Below, piece by piece: positions 24,464 to 32,524 of a DNA stretch of 34,094 nt. The notes beneath the pieces were generated by a model. It worked only from the letters and a program-made list of their open reading frames with translations, made no database searches and had not been told where the DNA came from. Both the position numbers and the translations under genes were made by a program. This DNA comes from Pseudomonadota bacterium (GTDB taxonomy: Bacteria; Pseudomonadota; Gammaproteobacteria; Burkholderiales; Burkholderiaceae_E). Location of the stretch: contig JAEWFA010000043.1 of assembly GCA_023389055.1 (NCBI GenBank), forward strand, positions 1 to 34,094. The letters run 5' to 3'. Positions within the stretch are counted from its first letter, which is position 1. The number at the start of each line of letters is the position of its first letter.

Positions 24464-26791
24464 ATGCAACGCCTGTGGAATCGCTACGTGATGCACCGGC
24501 GCCGCTGGTGGATTCCGCTCGGAATCGTGCTCGCGGTGGGCGTGCTGAGCCTGCTCTACATGGGCGTGCGCACCTATGCCGACGCGCCGCCGGTGCCCGA
24601 CTTCGTCGACGACAAGGCAACCACGCAGGTTTCCGCCGACGCGATCCGGCGCGGGCAGGCCGTGTTCCTGAAATACGGGCTGATGAACTACGGCAGCTTC
24701 TTCGGCGACGGCGCCGGACGCGGCCCCGATTTCACTGCCGACGCATTGCATCGCGTGGCGATCGCGATGCGCGACTGGCACGCTTCGCGCGAAGGCGTCG
24801 ACGCCGATTCGGCGCTGGCCTCCGCGCAGCGCGCCATCCGCCGCAACCGCTACGACGAAGCGACGAACGCGGTGCGCATCGGCGAGGCGCAGGCTTACGC
24901 CGCGCGCGACCTCGAACGGCAGGTTGCCGCGCGCTTTCGCGGCGAAGGAAACGAACCGTTCCATCCGGCCGGCTGGATTTCCGACGAGGCCGAACTGCGC
25001 GACCTCGCGGCGTTCTTCTTCTGGGGCGCGTGGGTCTGCGGCGCCGAGCGCCCGGGCGAGCGCTACTCGTACACGCACAACTGGCCGTACGACGAACTCG
25101 CCGGCAACCGGCCCAGCGCGCAGGTGGTGCTATGGAGCGCGGTGGCGGTGCTCGCGCTCGTCGCCGCGCTGGGCGGCGTGTTGTTCGCGTACGGACGCTA
25201 TTCGACGATCGCCGGCTGGCGCGGCGCGGCGCAGGCGACCGAGCGCGGGCAGCGGCGACCGAGCCGACGCATCGAGTTCCCCGGCGAGGCGAGCGTGCAC
25301 TCGCCGCTTGCGACCGCGCCCTCGGCGCTGCAGCGCGCGACGTGGAAGTTCTTCGTCGTCGCCGCCGTGCTCTTCGTGTTGCAGATCGTCGCCGGCATCC
25401 TCACGGTGCACGACTTCCTCGGCATCACGCGGGTATTCGGCGTCGACCTCGCCGAAGCGCTGCCGCTTCCGGTCGTGCGCGGCTGGCATCTGCAACTCGC
25501 GCTGCTGTGGATCACCGCCTGCTGGATCGGCTCGTCGATCTTCGTGATCTCCACGGCGAGCCCGCACGCGATCGCGGGACAGCGTCGGCTCGTCGACGCG
25601 ATGTTCGTGCTGCTGGTCGTCACGGCAGCGGGCGGCCTGGCCGGCGTGGCGCTCGGTCCGCACGGCGTGCTCGGCGAGCACTGGAACTGGCTCGGCAGCC
25701 AGGGCTGGGAGTTCGTCGAGCAGGGCCGCCTGTGGCAGGCGATGCTCTTCGTCGTGATCGCGCTGTGGGCGATCGTTCTCGCGCGCGCGGTCGTGCCCGC
25801 CTGGCGCTCGGGCGATGCGTGGACGCTGCCGAAGTGGCTCGTCTGGTGCGTGGGCTGCGTGCTGCTGCTCTTCGTCTCCGGCTTCGTCTCCACGCCCGAG
25901 ACGAACTTCGTCGTCGCCGACTTCTGGCGCTGGGCGGTGATCCACATGTGGGTCGAGGCCTTCTTCGAGGTGTTCGCCACCGCGCTGCTGGCGTACTGCA
26001 TGGTGCTGATGCGCCTCGTGAGCCATGCGGCGGCCTCTCGCATCGTCTACCTGGCCACGCTGCTCTTCCTGGGCTCGGGGCTGCTCGGCATCTCGCACAA
26101 CTTCTACTGGAACGCCAAGCCGGTGGTGACGCTGGCGATCGGCAGCGTCTTCTCGACGCTGCAGGTGGTTCCGCTGATCCTGCTCACGCTGGAAGCCTGG
26201 CAGTTCCGCAACGCGCCGCAGCGCGCCGGCGCCTCGTTCGCGCACGGCGAAGCGTTCCTCTTCCTGCTCGGCGTGAACTTCTGGAACTTCCTGGGCGCCG
26301 GCATGTTCGGCTTCCTCGTCAACCTGCCGATCGTCAACTACTACGAACACGGCACCTACCTGACGGTGAACCACGGTCACGCGGCGCTGATGGGCGTCTA
26401 CGGAAACCTCGCGATCGCGATGATCGTGTTCTGCGCGCGCAGCCTCGTCGAGCCGGCCCGATGGAATGCGCGCCTGCTGCGCATCGTGTTCTGGTCGATC
26501 AACGTCGGGCTGATGGGAATGGTCGTGCTCGACCTGTTCCCGGTGGGCGTCGCGCAACTGCTGGACGTGCTCGAGAACGGCCTGTGGCACGCGCGCTCGC
26601 AGGTCTTCGTGCAGGGCGAGCTCTTCCAGGCGCTCACCTGGGCGCGCATCGTCGGCGGCGCGGTCTTCGTGCTCGGCGGCGTGCTGCCGCTGGCCTGGTT
26701 CGTGCTGACGCGGTCGGCTGCGTTGAAGGCGCCTGAGCCGGACGCACCCTCCTCGTCGACCATGCGATCCGTGCCCGAACCCTCGATCTGA
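24464..26791 (+). CDS. nod: qNOR-like protein with NO dismutase-type substitutions
   Basis: A 775-residue membrane protein of the haem-copper superfamily with quinol NO reductase layout: one N-terminal helix, a periplasmic cytochrome-fold domain without CxxCH (GLMNYGSFFGDG, about 72-83), then about 13 helices. Haem ligands are kept (His342 in RGWHLQL; His637 and His639 in NHGHAAL). FeB ligands are His494, Glu498 (IHMWVEAFFE) and His545, but the next residue is Asn546 (GISHNFYW) where qNOR has a second His. Gln567 replaces the nearby Glu (FSTLQVVPL). Quinol-site residues Glu332, Phe336 and Asp746 of Geobacillus qNOR align with Gly320, Val324 and Gly732. These match, from memory, the putative NO dismutases (2 NO to N2 + O2). 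The start is 2 bases after the mauG-like gene. Confidence 0.8.
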   Translation: MQRLWNRYVMHRRRWWIPLGIVLAVGVLSLLYMGVRTYADAPPVPDFVDDKATTQVSADAIRRGQAVFLKYGLMNYGSFFGDGAGRGPDFTADALHRVAIAMRDWHASREGVDADSALASAQRAIRRNRYDEATNAVRIGEAQAYAARDLERQVAARFRGEGNEPFHPAGWISDEAELRDLAAFFFWGAWVCGAERPGERYSYTHNWPYDELAGNRPSAQVVLWSAVAVLALVAALGGVLFAYGRYSTIAGWRGAAQATERGQRRPSRRIEFPGEASVHSPLATAPSALQRATWKFFVVAAVLFVLQIVAGILTVHDFLGITRVFGVDLAEALPLPVVRGWHLQLALLWITACWIGSSIFVISTASPHAIAGQRRLVDAMFVLLVVTAAGGLAGVALGPHGVLGEHWNWLGSQGWEFVEQGRLWQAMLFVVIALWAIVLARAVVPAWRSGDAWTLPKWLVWCVGCVLLLFVSGFVSTPETNFVVADFWRWAVIHMWVEAFFEVFATALLAYCMVLMRLVSHAAASRIVYLATLLFLGSGLLGISHNFYWNAKPVVTLAIGSVFSTLQVVPLILLTLEAWQFRNAPQRAGASFAHGEAFLFLLGVNFWNFLGAGMFGFLVNLPIVNYYEHGTYLTVNHGHAALMGVYGNLAIAMIVFCARSLVEPARWNARLLRIVFWSINVGLMGMVVLDLFPVGVAQLLDVLENGLWHARSQVFVQGELFQALTWARIVGGAVFVLGGVLPLAWFVLTRSAALKAPEPDAPSSSTMRSVPEPSI

Positions 26792-26849
26792 CTTCCGCAA
26801 GCTCGAGTGACGACGCCGTGCGTCGGAACCGCGCTCGCCGGGCGAAAGC

Positions 26850-28127
26850 CTATTCGCAGAGCTTCGCCTCGCGCTTCGACGAAGCCTCCACGCCGGCCGG
26901 GATCCGGCCTTCGGCGACCCACCGATCGAAGACCTCCAGCGCCGCGTCGACGAACGCGTCGTCGTTGATGTGCAGGTCCAGGTCGTGCAGTTCGACCGGC
27001 GCACGCAGGTGGCGGCGAAACGCCTCGACGTACTCGGCATGCGCTTGGGGATCGTGCATCGGCTGTCCTTCGTGATCCCAGGCGTGGATGCCGCGCACCG
27101 GGAGGAAGAACGCCACCGGGCCGCGCGCCCGGGAAAGTTTCGCGGCGATCTCGCGCGCGATCGCTCGTCGCTCGTCCGGCGTGGTGTTCACCGAGCCGAT
27201 CAGGCGGTTGTGCGCGTGATACGTGCGATCGGCGTATGCCGGCTGCAGAGGCTTCCAGCTCTGCACGTCGATCATGTCGCTCGCACCGGGAGCGACCAGT
27301 TGCGGAATGCCGCGACGGCCGGCCGCCTCCAGGCGCGAAGCACCGGCGCTGACGACCGAGCCGTGCAGATGGTTGCTGACCTCGGCCTGGGCGAAATCGA
27401 ACACGGCAGCGAACTCGCCCTGCTCGATCAGCGCCTCCATCGCCCGTCCGCCCATGCCGGTGCAGTGGAAGACCACCGGCTCGTAGCCGCGATGCTCGAG
27501 CGCCGGCGTGAGCCGCACCATGTAGCTCAGGCACGACCTGCCCAGCGAACTGATCGCCACGCGAGGACGCTGCGTCTGCACCGGCACGACCGTGCTGCAC
27601 GCGCCCAGCACCGCACCTGCCGCCTGGCTGAGGATCGAGCGGCAGATCGAGTTCAGTCCGTACAGGCCACCGGCCCACAGGATCATCATCAGGTCCGGCG
27701 CCAGGCGCTCCGGAGGAATCAGATGCGAGTAGGCCACCGTCGTGACGATGAACTTCGGCATGCCCAGCGGCAGCGCCGCCGTCACGTCGAGCGCCAGGTC
27801 GGTACCCATCGTCCCGCCCAGCGCGAGGATGCCGTGGACCTGGCCGCGGCGGTATCGCTCGATCGTGAGCCGGACGGCGCCTTCGGCCATCTTCGTCATC
27901 GCGAGGTTTTCGTCGCCCAGCGCAGCGATTCTCTCGAGCGTGGTGCCGGCCGCCTCGGCCACGTCCCGGTTGCTGATCCCGACCGGGAGCGAGGAGGTTC
28001 CGAGCACGCCGACGTCCATCAGGGTCGCGCTCGCGCCTTCGGACTCGATGCAGCGCTTCATGAACAGCAGCTCGTCCGCCTTGGTGTCGACCGTGCCGAC
28101 AACGAGGATCTGCAGCCCCGCCTTCAT
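26850..28127 (-). CDS. UPF0261 / Tm-1-like ATP-binding domain protein
   Basis: A 425-residue protein of the UPF0261 family, whose plant member Tm-1 binds ATP and blocks a tobamovirus replicase. The N-terminal Rossmann-like part begins LQILVVGTVDTKADELLFMK. A central G-rich region (ALGGTMGTDLALDV, about residues 102-115) and a C-terminal half with HCTGMGGRAMEALIEQG follow. The length is normal for the family. In bacteria it often lies with catabolic genes, but no reaction is established. ATG 28127 has GGGAGG six bases upstream. It probably forms one transcript with the aminotransferase and HAD genes. It ends 58 bases from the convergent nod gene. Confidence 0.85.
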   Translation of the reverse strand: MKAGLQILVVGTVDTKADELLFMKRCIESEGASATLMDVGVLGTSSLPVGISNRDVAEAAGTTLERIAALGDENLAMTKMAEGAVRLTIERYRRGQVHGILALGGTMGTDLALDVTAALPLGMPKFIVTTVAYSHLIPPERLAPDLMMILWAGGLYGLNSICRSILSQAAGAVLGACSTVVPVQTQRPRVAISSLGRSCLSYMVRLTPALEHRGYEPVVFHCTGMGGRAMEALIEQGEFAAVFDFAQAEVSNHLHGSVVSAGASRLEAAGRRGIPQLVAPGASDMIDVQSWKPLQPAYADRTYHAHNRLIGSVNTTPDERRAIAREIAAKLSRARGPVAFFLPVRGIHAWDHEGQPMHDPQAHAEYVEAFRRHLRAPVELHDLDLHINDDAFVDAALEVFDRWVAEGRIPAGVEASSKREAKLCE

Positions 28128-28167
28128 CTTTCCTCCCGTGCGCCGACCTGCCGGAGCGCGCGACGAA

Positions 28168-29526
28168 CTACGCCGAACAGGCGACGAGCGCCGCTTCGAT
28201 CGCGTCGACCAGCACGTCGACCTGCTCGCGCTGGATCACCAGCGGCGGCGAGAGGATCAGGTTGCCGCCCGAGACGCGCACCATTGCGCCGCTGCGATAC
28301 GCGTGCTCGGCCACCTTCGCCGGCAGCGGCGCCTTGCGGTCGAGCGGCGTGCGTTTCGCCTTGTCGGCGACGAGCTCGACGCACGCCATCAGCCCGATGC
28401 CGCGAACGTCGCCGACCGAGCCGAATCGCTCGACGAAGGGCGCGAGCCGCGACATCAGGTGTTCGCCCTGCATCCGGGCGTTTTCGACGACCTGTTCGCG
28501 CTCGAGAATGTCGAGCGCGGCGAGCGCCGACGCGCACGCCACCGGATGCCCGCTGTAGGTGTAGCCGTGCATCAGCGCGCCGGTGCCCGACTGGTCGCCC
28601 AGGAAAGCTTCCACGACGCGCTCGCCCACCGCGGTGGCGCCCAGGGGCACGTACCCCGAGTTGATGCCCTTCGCCAGGCACATCAGGTCGGGCTTGACGC
28701 CCCACAGCCGCGAACCGAACCACGAGCCCGTGCGGCCGAAACCGGTGACGACCTCGTCGGCGATCAGCAGCACGCCGTGCCGGTCGCATACCTCGCGCAC
28801 CAGCGGCCAGAAATTCGGCGGCGGCACGATGACGCCGCCGGCGCCCTGCACCGGCTCGGCGATGAACGCGGCCACCGTGTCGGGCCCCTGAAAACGGATC
28901 TCGCGATCGAGCAGTTCGGCGCAGATTTCGCCCAGGCGCGTCGGATCGTCGGTGTACGGATTGCGGTACGTCCACGGCGTGTCGATGTGAAAGCACCCGG
29001 GCAGCAGGGGCTCGTAGGCGCGACGGAACGACGTGTTGCCGTTGACCGACATGCCGCCGAAATGCACGCCGTGGTAGCCCTGCTTCAGCGCGATGAACTT
29101 GTGGCGGTCGGCCTGGCCGACGAGCTTCCAGTACTGGCGCGCGATCTTCAGCGCGCCTTCCACGGCATCCGAGCCGCCGCTGGAGAACGCGACGCGCGAC
29201 ATTCCCTCGGGCGCGAGCAGCGACACGAGTCGGGCCGACAGCTCGATCGCGCGCGGGTGCGTGGTGCCGCGAAAACACGAGTAGTACGCGAGCTCGTCGA
29301 GCTGCTCGACGATCGCGCGCTTGATCTCCTCGCGTCCGTAGCCGAGGTTGATGTTCCACAGCCCGCCCACGCCGTCGACGACGCGATGACCGTCGACGTC
29401 GGTGATCCACACGCCGTCTCCGCGCTCGACGATGATCGGCGGCTGCTCCTGCATCTGGCGCGGATGCGCCATCGGATGCCACATGTACCGCGCGTTGTCC
29501 GCGCGCAGCGTCTCGCTTCGCTTCAC
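28168..29526 (-). CDS. Class III PLP aminotransferase (omega-type)
   Basis: A 452-residue fold-type I, class III aminotransferase with the GTG start at 29526, chosen because AGGAGG lies four bases upstream. An ATG at 29541 would add five residues but contains that ribosome site. Active-site residues are Asp257 (LIADEVVTGFGRTG), which contacts the PLP ring, and Lys286 (LAKGINSGYVPLGA), which forms the Schiff base. Phosphate binding is seen in FSSGGSDAVEGALK. It moves an amino group from a terminal amine or omega-amino acid to a keto acid. The exact substrate is not evident. The neighbouring permease and TRAP subunit suggest catabolism of an imported amine or amino acid. Confidence 0.9.
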   Translation of the reverse strand: MKRSETLRADNARYMWHPMAHPRQMQEQPPIIVERGDGVWITDVDGHRVVDGVGGLWNINLGYGREEIKRAIVEQLDELAYYSCFRGTTHPRAIELSARLVSLLAPEGMSRVAFSSGGSDAVEGALKIARQYWKLVGQADRHKFIALKQGYHGVHFGGMSVNGNTSFRRAYEPLLPGCFHIDTPWTYRNPYTDDPTRLGEICAELLDREIRFQGPDTVAAFIAEPVQGAGGVIVPPPNFWPLVREVCDRHGVLLIADEVVTGFGRTGSWFGSRLWGVKPDLMCLAKGINSGYVPLGATAVGERVVEAFLGDQSGTGALMHGYTYSGHPVACASALAALDILEREQVVENARMQGEHLMSRLAPFVERFGSVGDVRGIGLMACVELVADKAKRTPLDRKAPLPAKVAEHAYRSGAMVRVSGGNLILSPPLVIQREQVDVLVDAIEAALVACSA

Positions 29527-29562
29527 TTCGCCTCCTCGCATTCGTTCGGCTCGTGCCGTGCA

Positions 29563-30279
29563 CTAGACCCCGAGCTGCCTGCGCACCGACGCGAAGCACG
29601 CGTCGGCCGAGGCGACGTCGAAATGCACGGCCTCGATGCCCAGCCGTCGCGCCCCCTCGACGTTGCGCAACTGGTCGTCGACGAACAATACGCGCTGCGC
29701 GCTGGTGCCGAGCGCCTCGAGCGCGAGCGCATAGGCGCGCGGATCGGGCTTCAGGATGTGCGTATGCGTGGCGTCGACGAGCACGTCGATGTCGCGCAGC
29801 ACGTCGAGCCGATCCATGAACGGACGGCCCCAATACAACTCGAGCTCGTTCGACAGGATGCCCACGCGCAGCCCCGCGGCGCGTGCCGCGGCAACGGTTC
29901 GTCGCGCCGACTCGCGCACCGCCAGGTTCGGATCTTCGCCGCGGATCGCCTGGAAGAAGTCCAGCGGCGTCCACTGCGGCTGGCCGACCATCGATCCGAC
30001 TTCGGCCGCGCGGCGCGACCAGTAGTCGCGCTCGCTGATCTCGCCGCGCTCCATGCTCCGCCACAGCGGATCGGTGGCCGGGTCGACCGGACCGAGCCAG
30101 CCCAGGGAGCCGTGCGCGAGATCGAGCGCGCGCTCCGAATCGCGATGCCGTTCGAAGGCGGTGAAGGTGACGACGCTGCCGAAGTCGAGCAGCAGCGCGT
30201 CGAAGCGGCGCGCCCGCGTGCCGACGATGGCCTGCGATCCGTTTTCCGACGCCGTGGCCTCGCCATGGGTGCCGCTCAC
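29563..30279 (-). CDS. HAD-superfamily hydrolase (subfamily IA)
   Basis: A 238-residue HAD hydrolase. Motif I is LLLDFGSVVT (nucleophile Asp32), where the usual second Asp is Gly, as in several IA members such as YihX. Motif II is GILSNE, motif III the Lys of ILKPDPRAY and motif IV LFVDDQLRNVEGA. The GTG at 30279 is preceded by GAGGA four bases away and is preferred over the in-phase ATG at 30486, which would run through the control region. It could be a phosphatase or a dehalogenase-like enzyme; the substrate is unknown. It is the first gene of a minus-strand set with the aminotransferase, 36 bases downstream. Confidence 0.82.
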   Translation of the reverse strand: MSGTHGEATASENGSQAIVGTRARRFDALLLDFGSVVTFTAFERHRDSERALDLAHGSLGWLGPVDPATDPLWRSMERGEISERDYWSRRAAEVGSMVGQPQWTPLDFFQAIRGEDPNLAVRESARRTVAAARAAGLRVGILSNELELYWGRPFMDRLDVLRDIDVLVDATHTHILKPDPRAYALALEALGTSAQRVLFVDDQLRNVEGARRLGIEAVHFDVASADACFASVRRQLGV

Positions 30280-30338
30280 GTCATCCTCGCTGCGCAATGG
30301 TTCGCCTCTTTCCTGCCGAATGGCGACCGAGTGTGCAG

Positions 30339-30360
30339 CAACCCGCAATTGGTTGTCAAC
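30339..30360. promoter_or_regulatory. Operator-like repeats over a divergent promoter
   Basis: CAACC (30339-30343), seven bases, GGTTG (30351-30355), one base, CAAC (30357-30360) form overlapping inverted repeats. The minus strand reads a perfect -35 hexamer TTGACA at 30359-30354, pointing at the HAD gene; the best -10 is weak (CACACT, 18-base spacer). A further GTTG-N6-CAAC lies at 30474-30487. The MarR-type protein encoded nearby is the obvious candidate binder. Confidence 0.35.
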
Positions 30361-30473
30361 GAAACTAATCGGCGAAATGGCCGAACACCGAGAACCGGAT
30401 CGCGGTACCGCGGAAGCGCCGGCTCCCGAGCGATGCGATCGATTCCCACGCAATCGAGGCAAAGTCGAAAACT

Positions 30474-30503
30474 GTTGCGGTGACAACGATCGGATGGTAG
30501 AAA
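30474..30503 (+). promoter_or_regulatory. Candidate sigma-70 promoter for the permease gene
   Basis: TTGCGG (30475-30480), a 17-base spacer and TAGAAA (30498-30503) form a plausible but imperfect promoter 48 bases before the permease start. The -35 lies inside GTTG-CGGTGA-CAAC (30474-30487), so a repressor bound there would block it. Confidence 0.4.
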
Positions 30504-30551
30504 CGCACGTAGAAGCGTTCGCCCGAGACGCCCCGCCCGACAGGAGACCTG

Positions 30552-31952
30552 ATGACCTTCGAACTTCCGAGCGCGCGTCAAGACGGCCTGCGACTGCCCG
30601 CGCTCATCGCCACCGCCGTCGGCGTCGTCGTCGTGCAGAGCACGATGATCAGCATGCTCAACGGCGCAGGGCTCGGCGCGGTCAACTACCTCGTCGCGAT
30701 CGGGCTCGCCGCGCTGCTCGCGCTCAGCTACGTCCTGTCGTTCGCCGAACTCTCGCTGATGCTGCCGCGCTCCGGATCGGTGAGCGCATACACGCAGGCG
30801 GCGATCGGACCGGGGCCGGCGATCATCGCCGCGTTGTCGGGCTACGTTGCGGTGGCGATGCTCGGAATCCCGGCCGAGCTGATCCTCGTCGACACGCTCG
30901 TCGGGCGGCTGGCGCCCGATTTCGCCGCGCTCGTCGGCCAGCCGAGCCTGCTGCTGCTCGCGCTGTTCTGCCTGCTGAACCTGCGCGGCATCGACATGTT
31001 CGCGCGACTGCAGACGGCGCTCGTCGCGACGATGTTCATCGGCATACTCGCCATCGGCTTCGCCGGCGCGTTCAGCGGAAACGTCGGCGCGGCGCTCGGC
31101 GAACAGCCCTTCGTGCCGGCTGCGGCGCTGTCGCTGGTTGCACTCGCGATCTGGGGCCTGGTGGGACTCGAGTTCGTCTGTCCGATGATCGGCGAGGCCC
31201 GCAACCCGCGGCGCGATGTTCCCCGCGCGATGTTCATCGGTCTCGCGCTGATCGTCGTCGCCTACGGCATGTACTGCGTGGCGGGCCTCGCGATGCTGCC
31301 GCCGCAGGTACTCGGGTCGGCGACGCCGCACGTCGAGCTCGCGCAGTCGATCTTCGGTGCGCCGGCGCGCATCTGGTTCGCGCTGCTGGCGATCCTCGGC
31401 AGCGCGACGCTGCTGAACACCGTGCTCGCGAGCGTCTCGCGGATGGTGCAGGGCATGGCGCAGAGCGGCCAATTGCCGGCACTGCTTGCGCGCGAGAACA
31501 AGGCCGGCGCACCCGCGCCGGCGCTCGTTGCGCTCGCGCTGGGAATCGGCGCAGTCCGCGTGCCGCTCGGCATGGACGCGGGATCGATCCTGTCGCTCAC
31601 CGTTGCTGCCGCCGGCTGCTGGCTGATCGCGTATATCATCGTCCACGTCGATCACATCGTCCTGCGCTTGCGCTTGCCCGACACGCCGCGACCGTTTCGC
31701 TCACCGTGGTTCCCGCTTCCGCAGTTGCTGGGAATCCTCGGCATGGCCTACGTCTTCCTGAACATCTCGCCCACGCCCGAGCTCGCCGGGCCGATCTATC
31801 GCAACGTCGCCTGGATGCTCGGAATCACCTGCGCGTTCGCGTTGTTCTGGACGCTTGCCGTGCGGCGATGCAACCCCTTCCGGGCCATGCCGCTGCCCGC
31901 AGCCGCGCCGTCGGTCTCCGGTTCCGTCGCGGCTGCGGTCGCCACCGAATGA
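30552..31952 (+). CDS. APC-family amino acid/amine permease
   Basis: A 466-residue amino acid-polyamine-organocation transporter with about 12 membrane helices. Family signs are the first-helix region TAVGVVVVQSTMISMLNGAG, the ELSLMLPRSGSVSAY loop (about 67-81) and LVGLEFVCPMIGEARNPRRDVPRA-like helix 6 to loop 6 (about 203-225). It likely imports an amino acid or amine by proton symport. ATG 30552 has AGGAG five bases upstream. The stop overlaps the MarR gene by four bases. The divergent aminotransferase suggests that the imported compound is transaminated. Confidence 0.88.
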   Translation: MTFELPSARQDGLRLPALIATAVGVVVVQSTMISMLNGAGLGAVNYLVAIGLAALLALSYVLSFAELSLMLPRSGSVSAYTQAAIGPGPAIIAALSGYVAVAMLGIPAELILVDTLVGRLAPDFAALVGQPSLLLLALFCLLNLRGIDMFARLQTALVATMFIGILAIGFAGAFSGNVGAALGEQPFVPAAALSLVALAIWGLVGLEFVCPMIGEARNPRRDVPRAMFIGLALIVVAYGMYCVAGLAMLPPQVLGSATPHVELAQSIFGAPARIWFALLAILGSATLLNTVLASVSRMVQGMAQSGQLPALLARENKAGAPAPALVALALGIGAVRVPLGMDAGSILSLTVAAAGCWLIAYIIVHVDHIVLRLRLPDTPRPFRSPWFPLPQLLGILGMAYVFLNISPTPELAGPIYRNVAWMLGITCAFALFWTLAVRRCNPFRAMPLPAAAPSVSGSVAAAVATE

Positions 31953-32518
31953 ACGGATCGCGCGGCCCAAGCAAGCCGGCTCCCGGCAGGACCCGGCGCA
32001 ACGTCGCGCAGGCGATGCCCAGCGGCACCGACGCGTTGTGGCTGCACGAATTCATTCCGTACAAGCTCGCGGTGGTCGCCAACCGCTTGAGCCAGTCGAT
32101 CGGCGCCGTGTTCGAGGAACGCTTCGGCATCCAGATCCCCGAGTGGCGCATCCTGATGGCGCTGCACGCGCACGGACCCACGGCACCGAACGAGGTGGTC
32201 GAGCACACGAGCATGGACAAGGCGCGCGTGAGCCGCGCGCAACGGCGCCTCGTCGAACTGGACCTCGTCGCCGTCAGTGAAGACCCCCGCGATCGACGCC
32301 GGCTCGTGCTGTTCCTCACGAAGAAGGGAACGGCGCTGTGCCGCTCGATCATTCCGGAAGTGCGCCAGATGGAAGCGTGGTTCCTCGACGTACTCGAGGA
32401 GCCCGAGCGCGAGACGCTCGACCGCGTGCTCACGCGGCTGTTCGAGCGCAGCCAGGAGTTGCGCGAGGCGGGCGGATTGCCTCCGGGCGGCGAGGCCAAC
32501 GGGCGAACGACCGGCTGA
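31949..32518 (+). CDS. MarR-family transcriptional regulator
   Basis: A 189-residue MarR-type winged-helix regulator. The DNA-binding part spans about residues 65-125, with recognition helix MDKARVSRAQRRLVELDLV and wing SEDPRDRRRLVLFLTKKG. The N-terminal 30 residues are basic and unstructured-looking, and the C-terminal 20 are Gly-rich. The start overlaps the permease stop (ATGA), so it is probably co-transcribed. It likely regulates this operon and the divergent one through the GTTG/CAAC repeats in the 30280-30551 interval. Related proteins respond to aromatic or amine-derived ligands, but no ligand can be read here. Confidence 0.88.
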   Translation: MNGSRGPSKPAPGRTRRNVAQAMPSGTDALWLHEFIPYKLAVVANRLSQSIGAVFEERFGIQIPEWRILMALHAHGPTAPNEVVEHTSMDKARVSRAQRRLVELDLVAVSEDPRDRRRLVLFLTKKGTALCRSIIPEVRQMEAWFLDVLEEPERETLDRVLTRLFERSQELREAGGLPPGGEANGRTTG

Positions 32519-32524
32519 GCGCCG

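Noticed and set aside
24464..26791. Calling the last gene an ordinary quinol NO reductase (norB/norZ)
   Set aside because: An FeB His, the active-site Glu equivalent and three quinol-site residues are all changed together, which is not expected in a working qNOR.
26811..26825. CGACG-CCGTG-CGTCG hairpin between nod and the convergent UPF0261 gene
   Set aside because: Five-pair stem without a T-run; too weak to call a terminator, though its position would suit one.
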